From IMG/VR virus record IMGVR_UViG_3300025695_000125, positions 1-20,182 of that record: DNA of 20,182 nucleotides. One strand, given 5' to 3'. Made by a program: the position numbers and the translations under genes. Positions 7,368 to 14,270 of the stretch are shown in pieces; the stretch's first letter is position 1; each line of letters begins with the position of its first letter. Source of the stretch: a virus. Below the pieces are notes generated by a model that worked only from the letters and a program-made list of their open reading frames with translations, did not search any database and was not told the DNA's origin.

Positions 7368-7516
7368 TAAAGCAAATATTAGAGTTACTGGCAATAGATA
7401 ATTGGTACGGAGTATCAGAGAATATAGATATTGCGAAAGGTAAGTATAGAGCTTGCGGTAATATGGTGGATGTCAAGGAACAATTAAAGAGAGCAAGATA
7501 TGGCAGCGGAAAATAA
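7364..7516 (+). CDS. Small conserved-looking protein between hub and tape measure
   Basis: A 50-residue frame beginning MIKQILELLAIDNWYG and ending KRARYGSGK. Its ATG overlaps the stop of the preceding tail gene (ATGA) and its 3' end overlaps the tape measure start by 17 bases, the spacing expected of a translated gene in this operon. It starts with a hydrophobic helix, then NWYGVSENIDIAKGKYRACG and a basic C-terminus. Without it there would be a 132-base gap in an otherwise gap-free module. No function is recognised; a tape-measure accessory or small structural protein is possible. Confidence 0.6.
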   Translation: MIKQILELLAIDNWYGVSENIDIAKGKYRACGNMVDVKEQLKRARYGSGK

Positions 7517-9530
7517 AAAGATAATAGTATCTATAGAGGTCAAGGGAACAGGTGCTGAAGCTGTATCTAAATCTACGCAGAAAGCCACCCAAGACCTAAG
7601 TAAACTAACTGAAGCTGAGATTAAACAAAGAATTGAAGCGGAGAAACTAAAAATAACAAATGCAGCCGTAGCCGCATCATTTAAAGAACAAGCCGCATCT
7701 CAATTAGCTGCTGCGAATTCAGGCAAACCATTTAGAGCACAAGCTGGTCTTAACAACGCCATATTGCTTGAAACCTCTCGATTAGCTTCTGATGCTGGTT
7801 ATGGATTTACAGCTATTGCAAACAACCTTTCTCAAGTAATAAGTTTATTTTTTAGTTTTAGTAAAACTGCTGGAGGAGTTGTAAATTCATTAAGGCAATT
7901 AGGAAGAAGTTTGCTTGGCAGTGGAGGTATCTTGATTGCAATTCAATTACTTATTGCTTTTGGTGATGATATATACAACTTCTTCTTTGGAGCTTCAAAG
8001 GCTGCCGATGAATTTAAAAAGAAAATAGATGAATTAACAAAATCTATTTCTAATCAAATAGGATTGTTTGATAGACTTGTAACTGGTCTTGTTAAATTTT
8101 CTACATCTGGAAACGCATTAAAAGATACTGTTTCATTATTATCAAATAGATTTTCTAAGTTTGAGAATGGAATGAAAAGACTAAAAGAACAAGGGCTTGA
8201 TCAAAATGATGATGCTGTAAAAAATTTAGTTAATTCTTTTGGTAGATTATTAAATGTAGAAAAAGAACTTATAATAGCTGACGAAAAATACAAAAAAAGC
8301 TTAACAGAACAAGGTAAGGAAACAAAAGAATCCATAAAACAAAGAGGAATATTTAATCAACTCTTAAGGGAATTAATAGAACTTGAGAAATTATTTGAAT
8401 TAGAAACTAAAAAAGGCACTAAATCTACTCAAAGGAGAAATAAGGCTTTTAGAGAGGGTGATTTAGATTTTGAACAAGAAAGACAAAAATCAAGAGAAAG
8501 GGTACTTAGGGATCTAACAAAAAGTGAAGAGTCTCAAACCATAATTCAATTCCAGGGAATTAGAGATAGGGCAAGGATAAAAACTCAAGAATTTAAAGAT
8601 GACCAAAAAAGAAGACTTGATGCCTTTTTAAAGACAATAGAAAATGACAAAAACTATGAGGAACAAAAAAAGGAGGCAACTGAAAGTTTTAATAAGTCTA
8701 TAAGAGAAGCTGAAGAAGAATTACTTTCTTACATTTTACAAATTAATAAAGAACAAGCAGTTGCTCTACAAAATCTGACAATAGAACAGTCTCGTCAATT
8801 ATTAGACTTTTATAGAAAGAGGGATCAAGATTTAGCTGTATTATCCCAAAAAAGGGATGACCAAGAAATATTAAATGAAGGTATAAAAGCTGGAAATCTT
8901 CTGGAGTTAAGGCAAAATCAGTTAGAATCTGATAGGCTGTTTATACAGCAAAGATTAGATAGCGAAAACTTATCTTTCAAGGAGAGAGTTAGACTACAAC
9001 AAGACTTAAGTAAAGTTGAAGACGAACAGGCTACAATAAGAATAAGAATAGCTGAGGCAGAGGCTCAAGGAAAAAGAGAATTATTGAATCAAGTAGGAAA
9101 TGCTTTAAATGCCTTTTCTGATTTAGCTGGTAGAGAGACTGAAACAGGTAGAGCTTTAGCGATAACCTCTACTCTTATATCGACATACTCCGCAGCTCAA
9201 AAAGCTTTTGAATCTCAATTCCTTCCTATACCAACATCCTCAAGTCCAATAAGAGGAGCTTTAGCAGCAGCGGCAGCGGTTGCAAGTGGGTTAGCAAATG
9301 TTAGAGCTATAGAATCTGGAGGAAGAACAAGGCCATCTACCGCTAAATCTCAAGTAACTGTAGAAGCACCAGACTTTAATGTGGTTGGAGCTTCTCCAGA
9401 AAGCCAGTTAGCACAGTCTGTAGCTGAACAACAAACTAAACCTATAAAAGCCTTTGTAGTGGGTAAAGACGTAACTACTCAACAAGAATTAGATCGCAAT
9501 ATTAGAACAACTGCTGGATTAGGCGGTTAA
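7500..9530 (+). CDS. Tail tape measure protein
   Basis: A 676-residue protein that sets tail length and is packed in the tail lumen. The N-terminal region is Ala/Lys/Glu-rich and helical. Residues 94-112 (RLASDAGYGFTAIANNLSQ) match a motif I associate with phage tape measures, followed by a hydrophobic segment (about 142-165, GILIAIQLLIAFGDDIYNFF) that could insert into a membrane during DNA entry. Residues about 170-530 are long charged coiled-coil sequence. A second hydrophobic Ala-rich stretch lies near 580-595. The C-terminus has DFNVVGASPESQLAQ and KAFVVGKDVTTQQELDRNI, typical of Bacteroidetes phage tape measures. At the usual 0.15 nm per residue the tail would be about 100 nm. No sheath gene is recognised, consistent with a siphovirus-like tail. 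Confidence 0.88.
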   Translation: MAAENKKIIVSIEVKGTGAEAVSKSTQKATQDLSKLTEAEIKQRIEAEKLKITNAAVAASFKEQAASQLAAANSGKPFRAQAGLNNAILLETSRLASDAGYGFTAIANNLSQVISLFFSFSKTAGGVVNSLRQLGRSLLGSGGILIAIQLLIAFGDDIYNFFFGASKAADEFKKKIDELTKSISNQIGLFDRLVTGLVKFSTSGNALKDTVSLLSNRFSKFENGMKRLKEQGLDQNDDAVKNLVNSFGRLLNVEKELIIADEKYKKSLTEQGKETKESIKQRGIFNQLLRELIELEKLFELETKKGTKSTQRRNKAFREGDLDFEQERQKSRERVLRDLTKSEESQTIIQFQGIRDRARIKTQEFKDDQKRRLDAFLKTIENDKNYEEQKKEATESFNKSIREAEEELLSYILQINKEQAVALQNLTIEQSRQLLDFYRKRDQDLAVLSQKRDDQEILNEGIKAGNLLELRQNQLESDRLFIQQRLDSENLSFKERVRLQQDLSKVEDEQATIRIRIAEAEAQGKRELLNQVGNALNAFSDLAGRETETGRALAITSTLISTYSAAQKAFESQFLPIPTSSSPIRGALAAAAAVASGLANVRAIESGGRTRPSTAKSQVTVEAPDFNVVGASPESQLAQSVAEQQTKPIKAFVVGKDVTTQQELDRNIRTTAGLGG

Positions 9531-9540
9531 TTTAAAAGAT

Positions 9541-10881
9541 ATGAGAATTATAGAATTACTTATTGATGAGGATGAATTGTTATCAGGTATCGAAGCTATC
9601 TCTATAGTTGACCGACCAGCAATTCAAGAGCACTTCGTTGCGTTAAACGAGCATCAAAGACATCAACTTGCTGAAGTTGACAAAGAAAAAAGAATATTAA
9701 TGGGAGCTGCCTTAGTTCCAAATAAACACATCTATAGAGCCGATGGTGATGAGGAGTACTATATTTACTTCTCAGAAGATACTGTTAGAAAAGCCTCCGA
9801 ATTATTCTTAATGAGGGGGAATCAAAACAAATCTACTCTTGAACATCAAGCTGAACTCCACGGCCTATCAGTTGTAGAATCTTGGATAGTGGAAGATGAG
9901 GTCCACGACAAGAGCGTAAAATATGGAATGGAACTTCCAGTAGGGACTTGGATGGTTTCAATGAAAGTAAACAATGAAGATGTTTGGGAAAATTATGTTA
10001 AGACTGGTTTGGTCAAAGGTTTCTCTATTGAGGGATATTTTACTGATAAGGTTAATATGGCAGAGGTCCAAAGTATTGATGAGAGTGAGGCGAATGAAAT
10101 ACTTTTAGAAGTTCAGGATTATCTTGAAGAAAAGATGTTAAAGCTTAAAACTTATAGCGATTATCCTGAAGGAGTGGTAAGCAATGCAAAAAAGGTTCTT
10201 GAATGGGTAGATAAAAATGGATGGGGTTCTTGTGGGACTGCTGTTGGGAAACGCAGAGCCTCCCAATTAGCCTCCAAATCCAATCTAACGGTCTCAACGA
10301 TAAAAAGGATGTATAGCTTCCTATCTCGCCACGCAAAGGATTTAGAAGTCTCTAAAAGCTATTCTGATGGATGCGGTAAATTGATGTATGATGCCTGGGG
10401 AGGAAAAGCTGCTCTACGATGGAGTAGAAGTAAACTAAAAGAATTAGGAGAAATAGATTTAGCAGAGGTTGATGAGAAGGGAAATGTAAAGTCCAGTCCT
10501 AAGGCCCCTAAGTCTGATACTCCAAATCCATCTCCAAAAGGAGAAGGTACGGCTAAAGGAGACGCATCTGGTAAAAGAGGTGCTAAGGTTTCCGAGAAAG
10601 ATAAAGCCACTCTAAAAAAGAAAGCAGATGATTTCAATAAAAAATATAAAGATAAATTGGGTTACGGTGTCAGTAGTAGTGTTCTCGCTTCTGTTTATCA
10701 ACGTGGCTTGGGAGCTTTTAATACAAGTCATAGCCCTAAAGTTAGATCGGCTTCTCAGTGGGGTTTTGCGAGGGTTAATGCCTTTTTATACTTAGTAAGA
10801 AACGGCAGGCCTCAGAATCCAAAGTACACTACCGATTACGATTTGCTCCCAGAAAAACATCCTAAATCAAATAAAAAATAA
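9541..10881 (+). CDS. XkdF-like prohead protease with two extra C-terminal domains
   Basis: A 446-residue protein with three parts. Residues 1-170 form an XkdF-like (S78-type) prohead serine protease: SIVDRPAIQEHFVALN, RILMGAALVPNKHIYR (51-66), STLEHQAELHGL with candidate catalytic His102, and VKGFSIEGYF with candidate nucleophile Ser162. This enzyme would cleave scaffold and capsid during maturation. Residues about 206-300 form a second domain with GWGSCGTAVGKRRASQLA (227-244) and GCGKLMYDAWGGKAALRW (277-294), seen in various phage and microbial proteins. After a basic, Pro/Gly-rich linker (317-350), residues about 355-440 resemble DUF5824 (VYQRGLGAFNTSHSP, QWGFARVNAFLYLVRNG, DYDLLP). The later domains have no assigned chemistry; they may act in maturation or be released. 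It sits 10 bases after the tape measure and overlaps the next gene (TAATG). Confidence 0.82.
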   Translation: MRIIELLIDEDELLSGIEAISIVDRPAIQEHFVALNEHQRHQLAEVDKEKRILMGAALVPNKHIYRADGDEEYYIYFSEDTVRKASELFLMRGNQNKSTLEHQAELHGLSVVESWIVEDEVHDKSVKYGMELPVGTWMVSMKVNNEDVWENYVKTGLVKGFSIEGYFTDKVNMAEVQSIDESEANEILLEVQDYLEEKMLKLKTYSDYPEGVVSNAKKVLEWVDKNGWGSCGTAVGKRRASQLASKSNLTVSTIKRMYSFLSRHAKDLEVSKSYSDGCGKLMYDAWGGKAALRWSRSKLKELGEIDLAEVDEKGNVKSSPKAPKSDTPNPSPKGEGTAKGDASGKRGAKVSEKDKATLKKKADDFNKKYKDKLGYGVSSSVLASVYQRGLGAFNTSHSPKVRSASQWGFARVNAFLYLVRNGRPQNPKYTTDYDLLPEKHPKSNKK

Positions 10882-11513
10882 TGGCAGCAAGAAACACATC
10901 CTACAGAGTCCACGTTCAACATACAGATTCTACTGAAGTAAATTCAGTAAACATTGAAAACGGAGCAATGCTCCATACTGAGGATGCTCTGTATATGGGT
11001 CATAATGGTAGTAACGTAATAGTATACCCCCAAACCCTTGGAGCTTCTGTTGGACTTGGTTGGGCAAGATACGATGATGGACAATACACTTCTTCAAGCA
11101 AGTTAGCTCTTGCGGATGGAGTAGAAGTTTCGTTAACAAACAATGGAGCGTCTATCTACAGAAGCCATTCTTCGATTGATCTCTACAATACATCTACCAA
11201 CAAGGTCCTCGGAATAAACGAGAACGATGTGTATATGATGACTGTGGTTTTTAAAGTATCTGCTCCCAATGCAAATCAAACTCATATAGATCTAAGATTT
11301 GTAGGGTCTGGAGAAATAGAAAGACTCCATAAAACAATGGGATTTTATAAGGGTAACGATGCAGAACAGAACTTCCACGAGGTATTTCAATACTATACAG
11401 ACGCTACGTTTGTTAGTGATGGAGTCGATCTTAGGATAATGGCTGATGGTGGATCTGCTGTTGTTTGGGACATCATATTTTTTATACAACGTACTCAAAA
11501 CGCTGGATTATAA
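10881..11513 (+). CDS. Jelly-roll-like decoration or fibre protein
   Basis: A 210-residue protein lying between prohead protease and scaffold. Residues 1-50 have a short docking-type segment ending TEDALYMGHNGSNVIVYP. From GWARYDDGQYTSSS (60-73) onwards the sequence has the alternating beta pattern of C1q/TNF-like jelly-roll heads seen in phage fibres and capsid decorations: strand-rich MMTVVFKVSAPNANQTHIDLR, a middle loop, and a final strand VVWDIIFFIQRT (194-205). The genomic place among head genes favours a capsid decoration or head-fibre protein. The fold is inferred from hydrophobic patterning and remembered similarity, not from a search. No signal peptide or transmembrane segment is present. 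Confidence 0.5.
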   Translation: MAARNTSYRVHVQHTDSTEVNSVNIENGAMLHTEDALYMGHNGSNVIVYPQTLGASVGLGWARYDDGQYTSSSKLALADGVEVSLTNNGASIYRSHSSIDLYNTSTNKVLGINENDVYMMTVVFKVSAPNANQTHIDLRFVGSGEIERLHKTMGFYKGNDAEQNFHEVFQYYTDATFVSDGVDLRIMADGGSAVVWDIIFFIQRTQNAGL

Positions 11514-11665
11514 TGAAAAAACCAATAAGAAGAAAGAAAAACGCAACCGTATCAAGGACCTCCCCCACAAGTAGTAAAAGAGGATGTCTTTGTCCTGATG
11601 GAAGGACTTATTCAAGAGACTGCTGTGATGGCAGTTTAGAGGCTCAAGGCATAGGTAGAGTATAA
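11513..11665 (+). CDS. Cys-rich mini-protein (CLCPDG...CCDGSLEAQGIG)
   Basis: A 50-residue protein; the ATG at 11513 overlaps the previous stop (TAATG) and is preferred over an upstream ATG at 11465 inside the preceding gene. The first half is strongly basic (KKPIRRKKNATVSRTS), the second has four cysteines in the pattern C-x-C-x(9)-CC followed by DGSLEAQGIG. I recall this motif from small proteins of other flavobacterial phages, again near capsid genes. The cysteines might bind metal or, in a mature particle, form disulfides; the basic tail could contact DNA. Function is unknown. Confidence 0.65.
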   Translation: MKKPIRRKKNATVSRTSPTSSKRGCLCPDGRTYSRDCCDGSLEAQGIGRV

Positions 11666-11715
11666 AAATCTAACACCTATTATTTTACAAGTTATTTTAA
11701 CAAATTATAATTATT
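11666..11715. promoter_or_regulatory. AT-rich leader before scaffold gene
   Basis: These 50 bases are almost all A and T, with no recognisable hairpin and no good TAnnTTTG box. The gap is larger than most in the module and precedes the highly expressed scaffold-capsid pair, so it may be an unstructured, A-rich ribosome entry region typical of Bacteroidetes, where Shine-Dalgarno pairing is weak. A promoter here is not supported. Confidence 0.25.
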
Positions 11716-12228
11716 ATGAGTTCAACAACAATTTTGAATGAGATTTTACAAAAGTTGTCTGTGTTGACCAAAGAAGACGAACTCGCTCAAGAACTATCCG
11801 AACAAGAAGTTCAAGAGGAGGTCGTTGAATCTGTAAACGAGGCAACTGAGGAAGTTGAAGAAGAAACTACTGAATTATCAGGAGAAGCTACCGAAGAAGT
11901 AGAGGCTGCTGAAGAAGTAGAACCTCAAGAGGAAGAAGAACTTGCCGAAGGGTATGTTTCTGAAGCAAAATATCTTGAGGATATGTCTAAGCTTAAAGCT
12001 GAGATTGACGCAATCAAAAAAATGATTGATGAGGAAATGGGCTATATGAAGAAAGAAAAAGAAGCTCTATCTGAGCAAGTAAAGGAACTTTCTAAAGAAC
12101 CAGCCGCTGAAGCAATTAAACACAATCCAGAAGCTGAGGAGAAAAAGAAATTTAACTTCGCTTATGGACAAAACAAACCCCAGAACACTTTTGATCGTGT
12201 GATGGCAAGAATTAGTAACAAACAATAA
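11716..12228 (+). CDS. Capsid scaffolding protein
   Basis: A 170-residue protein placed immediately before the major capsid gene. Residues about 18-78 are extremely Glu-rich with few aromatics. Residues 83-128 form a predicted coiled coil (YLEDMSKLKAEIDAIKKMID and KEKEALSEQVKELSKE). The C-terminus becomes mixed and basic (KKKFNFAYGQNKPQ, then NTFDRVMARISNKQ), the usual arrangement for a scaffold whose C-terminal helix binds capsid subunits. Composition, size and position all fit a phage scaffold that is removed, probably by the protease at 9541-10881, before DNA packaging. A tail or membrane role is unlikely given the absence of hydrophobic segments. Confidence 0.78.
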   Translation: MSSTTILNEILQKLSVLTKEDELAQELSEQEVQEEVVESVNEATEEVEEETTELSGEATEEVEAAEEVEPQEEEELAEGYVSEAKYLEDMSKLKAEIDAIKKMIDEEMGYMKKEKEALSEQVKELSKEPAAEAIKHNPEAEEKKKFNFAYGQNKPQNTFDRVMARISNKQ

Positions 12229-12244
12229 TTAAATTTAAACAAAA

Positions 12245-13207
12245 ATGGCTACAACTTTTGACAACAGTACTGCATCCTACGCTGGGGAATTTGCTGGTCA
12301 GTATATCGCTGCTGCTCTCCTTGAAGGTGCTACTATCGCCAATGGCGGTATTACAGTAAAACCAAACGTGAAGTTCAAAGAAGTCATCAAGAAAGTATCT
12401 TCCAACGATATTGTTAAGGATGCTACTTGTGATTTCGATCCTACTTCTACTTTGACTCTTACTGAGAGAATTCTTACTCCTGAAGAACAACAAGTTAACT
12501 TGCAACTATGTAAGAAAGATTTTAGAGATGACTGGGAAGCTATCCAAATGGGATATTCTGCTTTTGACAATCTTCCTCCTTCTTTTAGCGATTTCTTAAT
12601 CGGCCACGTTGCTGCTAAAGTTGCACAAAGAACTGAGCAATCTATCTGGACTGGAGATACTACCGCAGCAGGTGGTGGACAATTCGATGGTCTATCTACT
12701 TTGATTTCTACTGACGCTGATCTACCTTCAGGCCAAGAAGTACTTGGTACTTCTGTTAATGCTGGAAACGTAATTACTGAGCTCGGTTCTATCGTAGATG
12801 CTATTCCTTCTTCTCTTTACGGAAGTGAGGATCTTTACTTGTACGTTTCTCAAAACATCGCAAGAGCTTATGTTAGAGCTTTAGGTGGATTCGGAACTTC
12901 TGGTCTTGGTGCTAATGGTGTTAACGCTGCTGGAACTCAATGGTGGAACAACGGATCTCTATCTTTTGATGGAGTTAAAATCTTTGTTGCCAACGGTCTT
13001 GCTGACAACACTGCTATGGCTGCTGAAAAATCAAACTTGTTCTTCGGTACTGGTCTATTGTCTGACCACAACGAAGTTAAAGTTATTGATATGGCTGACC
13101 TTGACGGTTCTCAGAACGTAAGAGTTGTAATGAGATTTACCGCTGGTGTACAGTATGGTATTGTTGATGATATCGTAACTTACGGTATTGCAAACTCTGC
13201 CAACTAA
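12245..13207 (+). CDS. Major capsid protein (HK97-fold type)
   Basis: A 320-residue protein that should form the icosahedral shell. It follows the scaffold by 16 bases and has the size and features of HK97-fold subunits: a helical N-terminal arm (ASYAGEFAGQYIAAALLEGA), a segment EEQQVNLQLCKKDFRDDWEA (79-98), a long helix around FSDFLIGHVAAKVAQRTEQS ending in WTGD, then a mixed domain with YVSQNIARAYVRALGG, and the late FGTGLLSDHNEVKVIDM and QYGIVDDIVTYG strands. Codon use is restricted (GCT, ACT, TCT, GGT and CTT strongly preferred), unlike neighbouring genes and in keeping with very high expression. A strong intrinsic terminator lies 17 bases after the stop. The assignment rests on family appearance plus context. 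Confidence 0.88.
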   Translation: MATTFDNSTASYAGEFAGQYIAAALLEGATIANGGITVKPNVKFKEVIKKVSSNDIVKDATCDFDPTSTLTLTERILTPEEQQVNLQLCKKDFRDDWEAIQMGYSAFDNLPPSFSDFLIGHVAAKVAQRTEQSIWTGDTTAAGGGQFDGLSTLISTDADLPSGQEVLGTSVNAGNVITELGSIVDAIPSSLYGSEDLYLYVSQNIARAYVRALGGFGTSGLGANGVNAAGTQWWNNGSLSFDGVKIFVANGLADNTAMAAEKSNLFFGTGLLSDHNEVKVIDMADLDGSQNVRVVMRFTAGVQYGIVDDIVTYGIANSAN

Positions 13208-13224
13208 TAATAATTTAAATAATC

Positions 13225-13264
13225 AAAAAGGGTGGGTCGGTTCATAGCCTACCTGCCCTTTTTT
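13225..13264 (+). terminator. Intrinsic terminator after major capsid gene
   Basis: AAAAAGGG (13225-13232) pairs with CCCTTTTT (13256-13263). The inner stem continues through two G-T wobbles and GGT/ACC, one mismatch and a further GG/CC pair, closing on a loop near TTCATA. A T run reaches 13264. The A/T base of the stem could also work on the opposite strand, but no minus-strand genes are present. It separates capsid from tail-tube transcription, perhaps only partly. Confidence 0.85.
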
Positions 13265-13277
13265 AATACTAAAAACT

Positions 13278-13829
13278 ATGGCTTGTGATTTAACTGGTGG
13301 AAGATTAAAACCTTGTAAAGATGCTGTAGGTGGTATCAGAAAGATTCACTTTGTTGACTTCGGAGACTTGGGAACCGTAACTTTAGGTTCAAGTGATGAA
13401 GTAACTGATATGGATGGAACTTTCTCTTACCATACTTACGATGTCAAAGGCAATTCTTCCTTAGAGACAAATATTCAGACTTCCTTGGAGAATGGAACTA
13501 CCTTCTTCGAGCAAGTACTAAACGTAACGCTACACAAACTTACTAAAGAGGACAACAAAGAGCTTAAACTTATGGCTTATGGAAGACCTCACGTTTTTGT
13601 AGAAACATTTGATGGCAATTTATTGTTGGTTGGTAGAGAACACGGAGCTGAAGTAACTGGCGGTACTGCTGTTACTGGAACTGCAATGGGTGATCTTCAA
13701 GGATACACTCTTACTCTTACTGCTAACGAGATAACTATGCCTAACTTTGTTGATGGAGCTACTTCAGCCGATCCTTTTGCTGGTATGGCTTCTGCTACTG
13801 ATAGTCAATCTACTCAGCGTGCTGTGTAA
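13278..13829 (+). CDS. Major tail tube-like protein
   Basis: A 183-residue protein that I associate with a conserved Bacteroidetes phage family. It starts with MACDLTGGRLKPCKDAVGG, including two cysteines, then IRKIHFVDFGDLGTVTL. The middle has YDVKGNSSLETNIQTS (54-69), ENGTTFFEQVLNVTLHKL (71-88) and a segment KELKLMAYGRPHVFVETFDG; the end carries GTAMGDLQGYTLTLTANEI. This alternating strand pattern with one central helix, plus amphipathic Gly/Thr-rich loops, is what tail tube subunits show, and an abundant virion protein is expected from its own terminator and from capsid-like codon choice. A head decoration protein is the main alternative. Both flanking terminators suggest it is transcribed as its own unit or as a read-through product of capsid transcription. 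Confidence 0.6.
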   Translation: MACDLTGGRLKPCKDAVGGIRKIHFVDFGDLGTVTLGSSDEVTDMDGTFSYHTYDVKGNSSLETNIQTSLENGTTFFEQVLNVTLHKLTKEDNKELKLMAYGRPHVFVETFDGNLLLVGREHGAEVTGGTAVTGTAMGDLQGYTLTLTANEITMPNFVDGATSADPFAGMASATDSQSTQRAV

Positions 13830-13852
13830 TTAGATTAATAGTTTATCAATTC

Positions 13853-13882
13853 AAAAGGGGGGTGTTTTACTCCCCTTTTTTT
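13853..13882 (+). terminator. Intrinsic terminator after tail-tube-like gene
   Basis: AAAAGGGGGGT (13853-13863) pairs with ACTCCCCTTTT (13869-13879) with one G-T wobble around a five-base GTTTT loop, and a T run follows to 13882. This is an 11-bp stem with a canonical U tract. It directly abuts the promoter-like box at 13884, so one transcription unit appears to end exactly where the next begins. Confidence 0.88.
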
Positions 13883-13883
13883 G

Positions 13884-13891
13884 TATCTTAG
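13884..13891 (+). promoter_or_regulatory. Bacteroidetes-like -7 box before portal unit
   Basis: TATCTTAG differs from the TAnnTTTG consensus at one position and is preceded by the T run of the terminator. The ATG at 13929 is 37 bases downstream, and the 16-base repeat CAATTCAATAGGGTAT begins at 13898, close to the expected transcription start. No clear -33 element is visible, since the terminator stem occupies that place. Confidence 0.5.
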
Positions 13892-13897
13892 CAAAAA

Positions 13898-13913
13898 CAA
13901 TTCAATAGGGTAT
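13898..13913 (+). repeat. 16-bp repeat CAATTCAATAGGGTAT, copy 2
   Basis: Identical to positions 136-151 in the left non-coding region. Both copies are in intergenic DNA upstream of a structural operon, and this copy lies at or just after the predicted transcription start. A shared regulator site or leader element is inferred. Confidence 0.6.
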
Positions 13914-13928
13914 TAGTTATTTTATTAT

Positions 13929-14270
13929 ATGGAAATATTACCAACATCAGGAGACCAAATACTGAAGATAATCCCTCGTGAAGATGCGGATGCTCCAGTT
14001 ATAAAGTTAACTAATAAGGACACAAGGAATACAGTAACCGTAACTCCAGCCAAGACAACTGAACAAGATTATATGGTGTTAAATGGAACTTTCTCTCTTA
14101 CTGAAGATACTATCTATAGATACGTTGTAGAGAAGTCCTCAGAAGACACCACAGAAATATACAGAGGCCTTATATACGCCACTGACCAAACAGATTTAGA
14201 AAAATACTATGTGAATCAGGATCAGTACACCGAGGAGGATAGTTTCGATAACGAATTTATTATAATATAA
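13929..14270 (+). CDS. Small beta-rich phage protein upstream of portal
   Basis: A 113-residue protein of a type I associate with Bacteroidetes phages, function unassigned. Sequence patterning suggests an Ig-like or BppU-N-like beta sandwich: ILKIIPREDADAPVIKLTN, YMVLNGTFSLTEDTIYRYVV (48-67), EIYRGLIYATDQ (76-87) and a terminal DNEFIII. It opens the transcription unit that follows the second terminator and overlaps the portal gene by TAATG. Such small sandwiches often decorate capsids or fibres. No catalytic motif, signal peptide or membrane segment is visible. Confidence 0.6.
   Translation: MEILPTSGDQILKIIPREDADAPVIKLTNKDTRNTVTVTPAKTTEQDYMVLNGTFSLTEDTIYRYVVEKSSEDTTEIYRGLIYATDQTDLEKYYVNQDQYTEEDSFDNEFIII

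Noticed and set aside
10359-10637. 92-residue minus-strand open frame
   Set aside because: It lies wholly within the protease gene, has Ser/Pro/Phe-rich composition expected from antisense of Lys/Gly-rich sequence, and no gene in the window is on the minus strand.
12885-13121. 78-residue plus-strand open frame within the capsid gene
   Set aside because: Leu/Thr-rich shadow produced by the capsid gene's restricted codon use in another frame.
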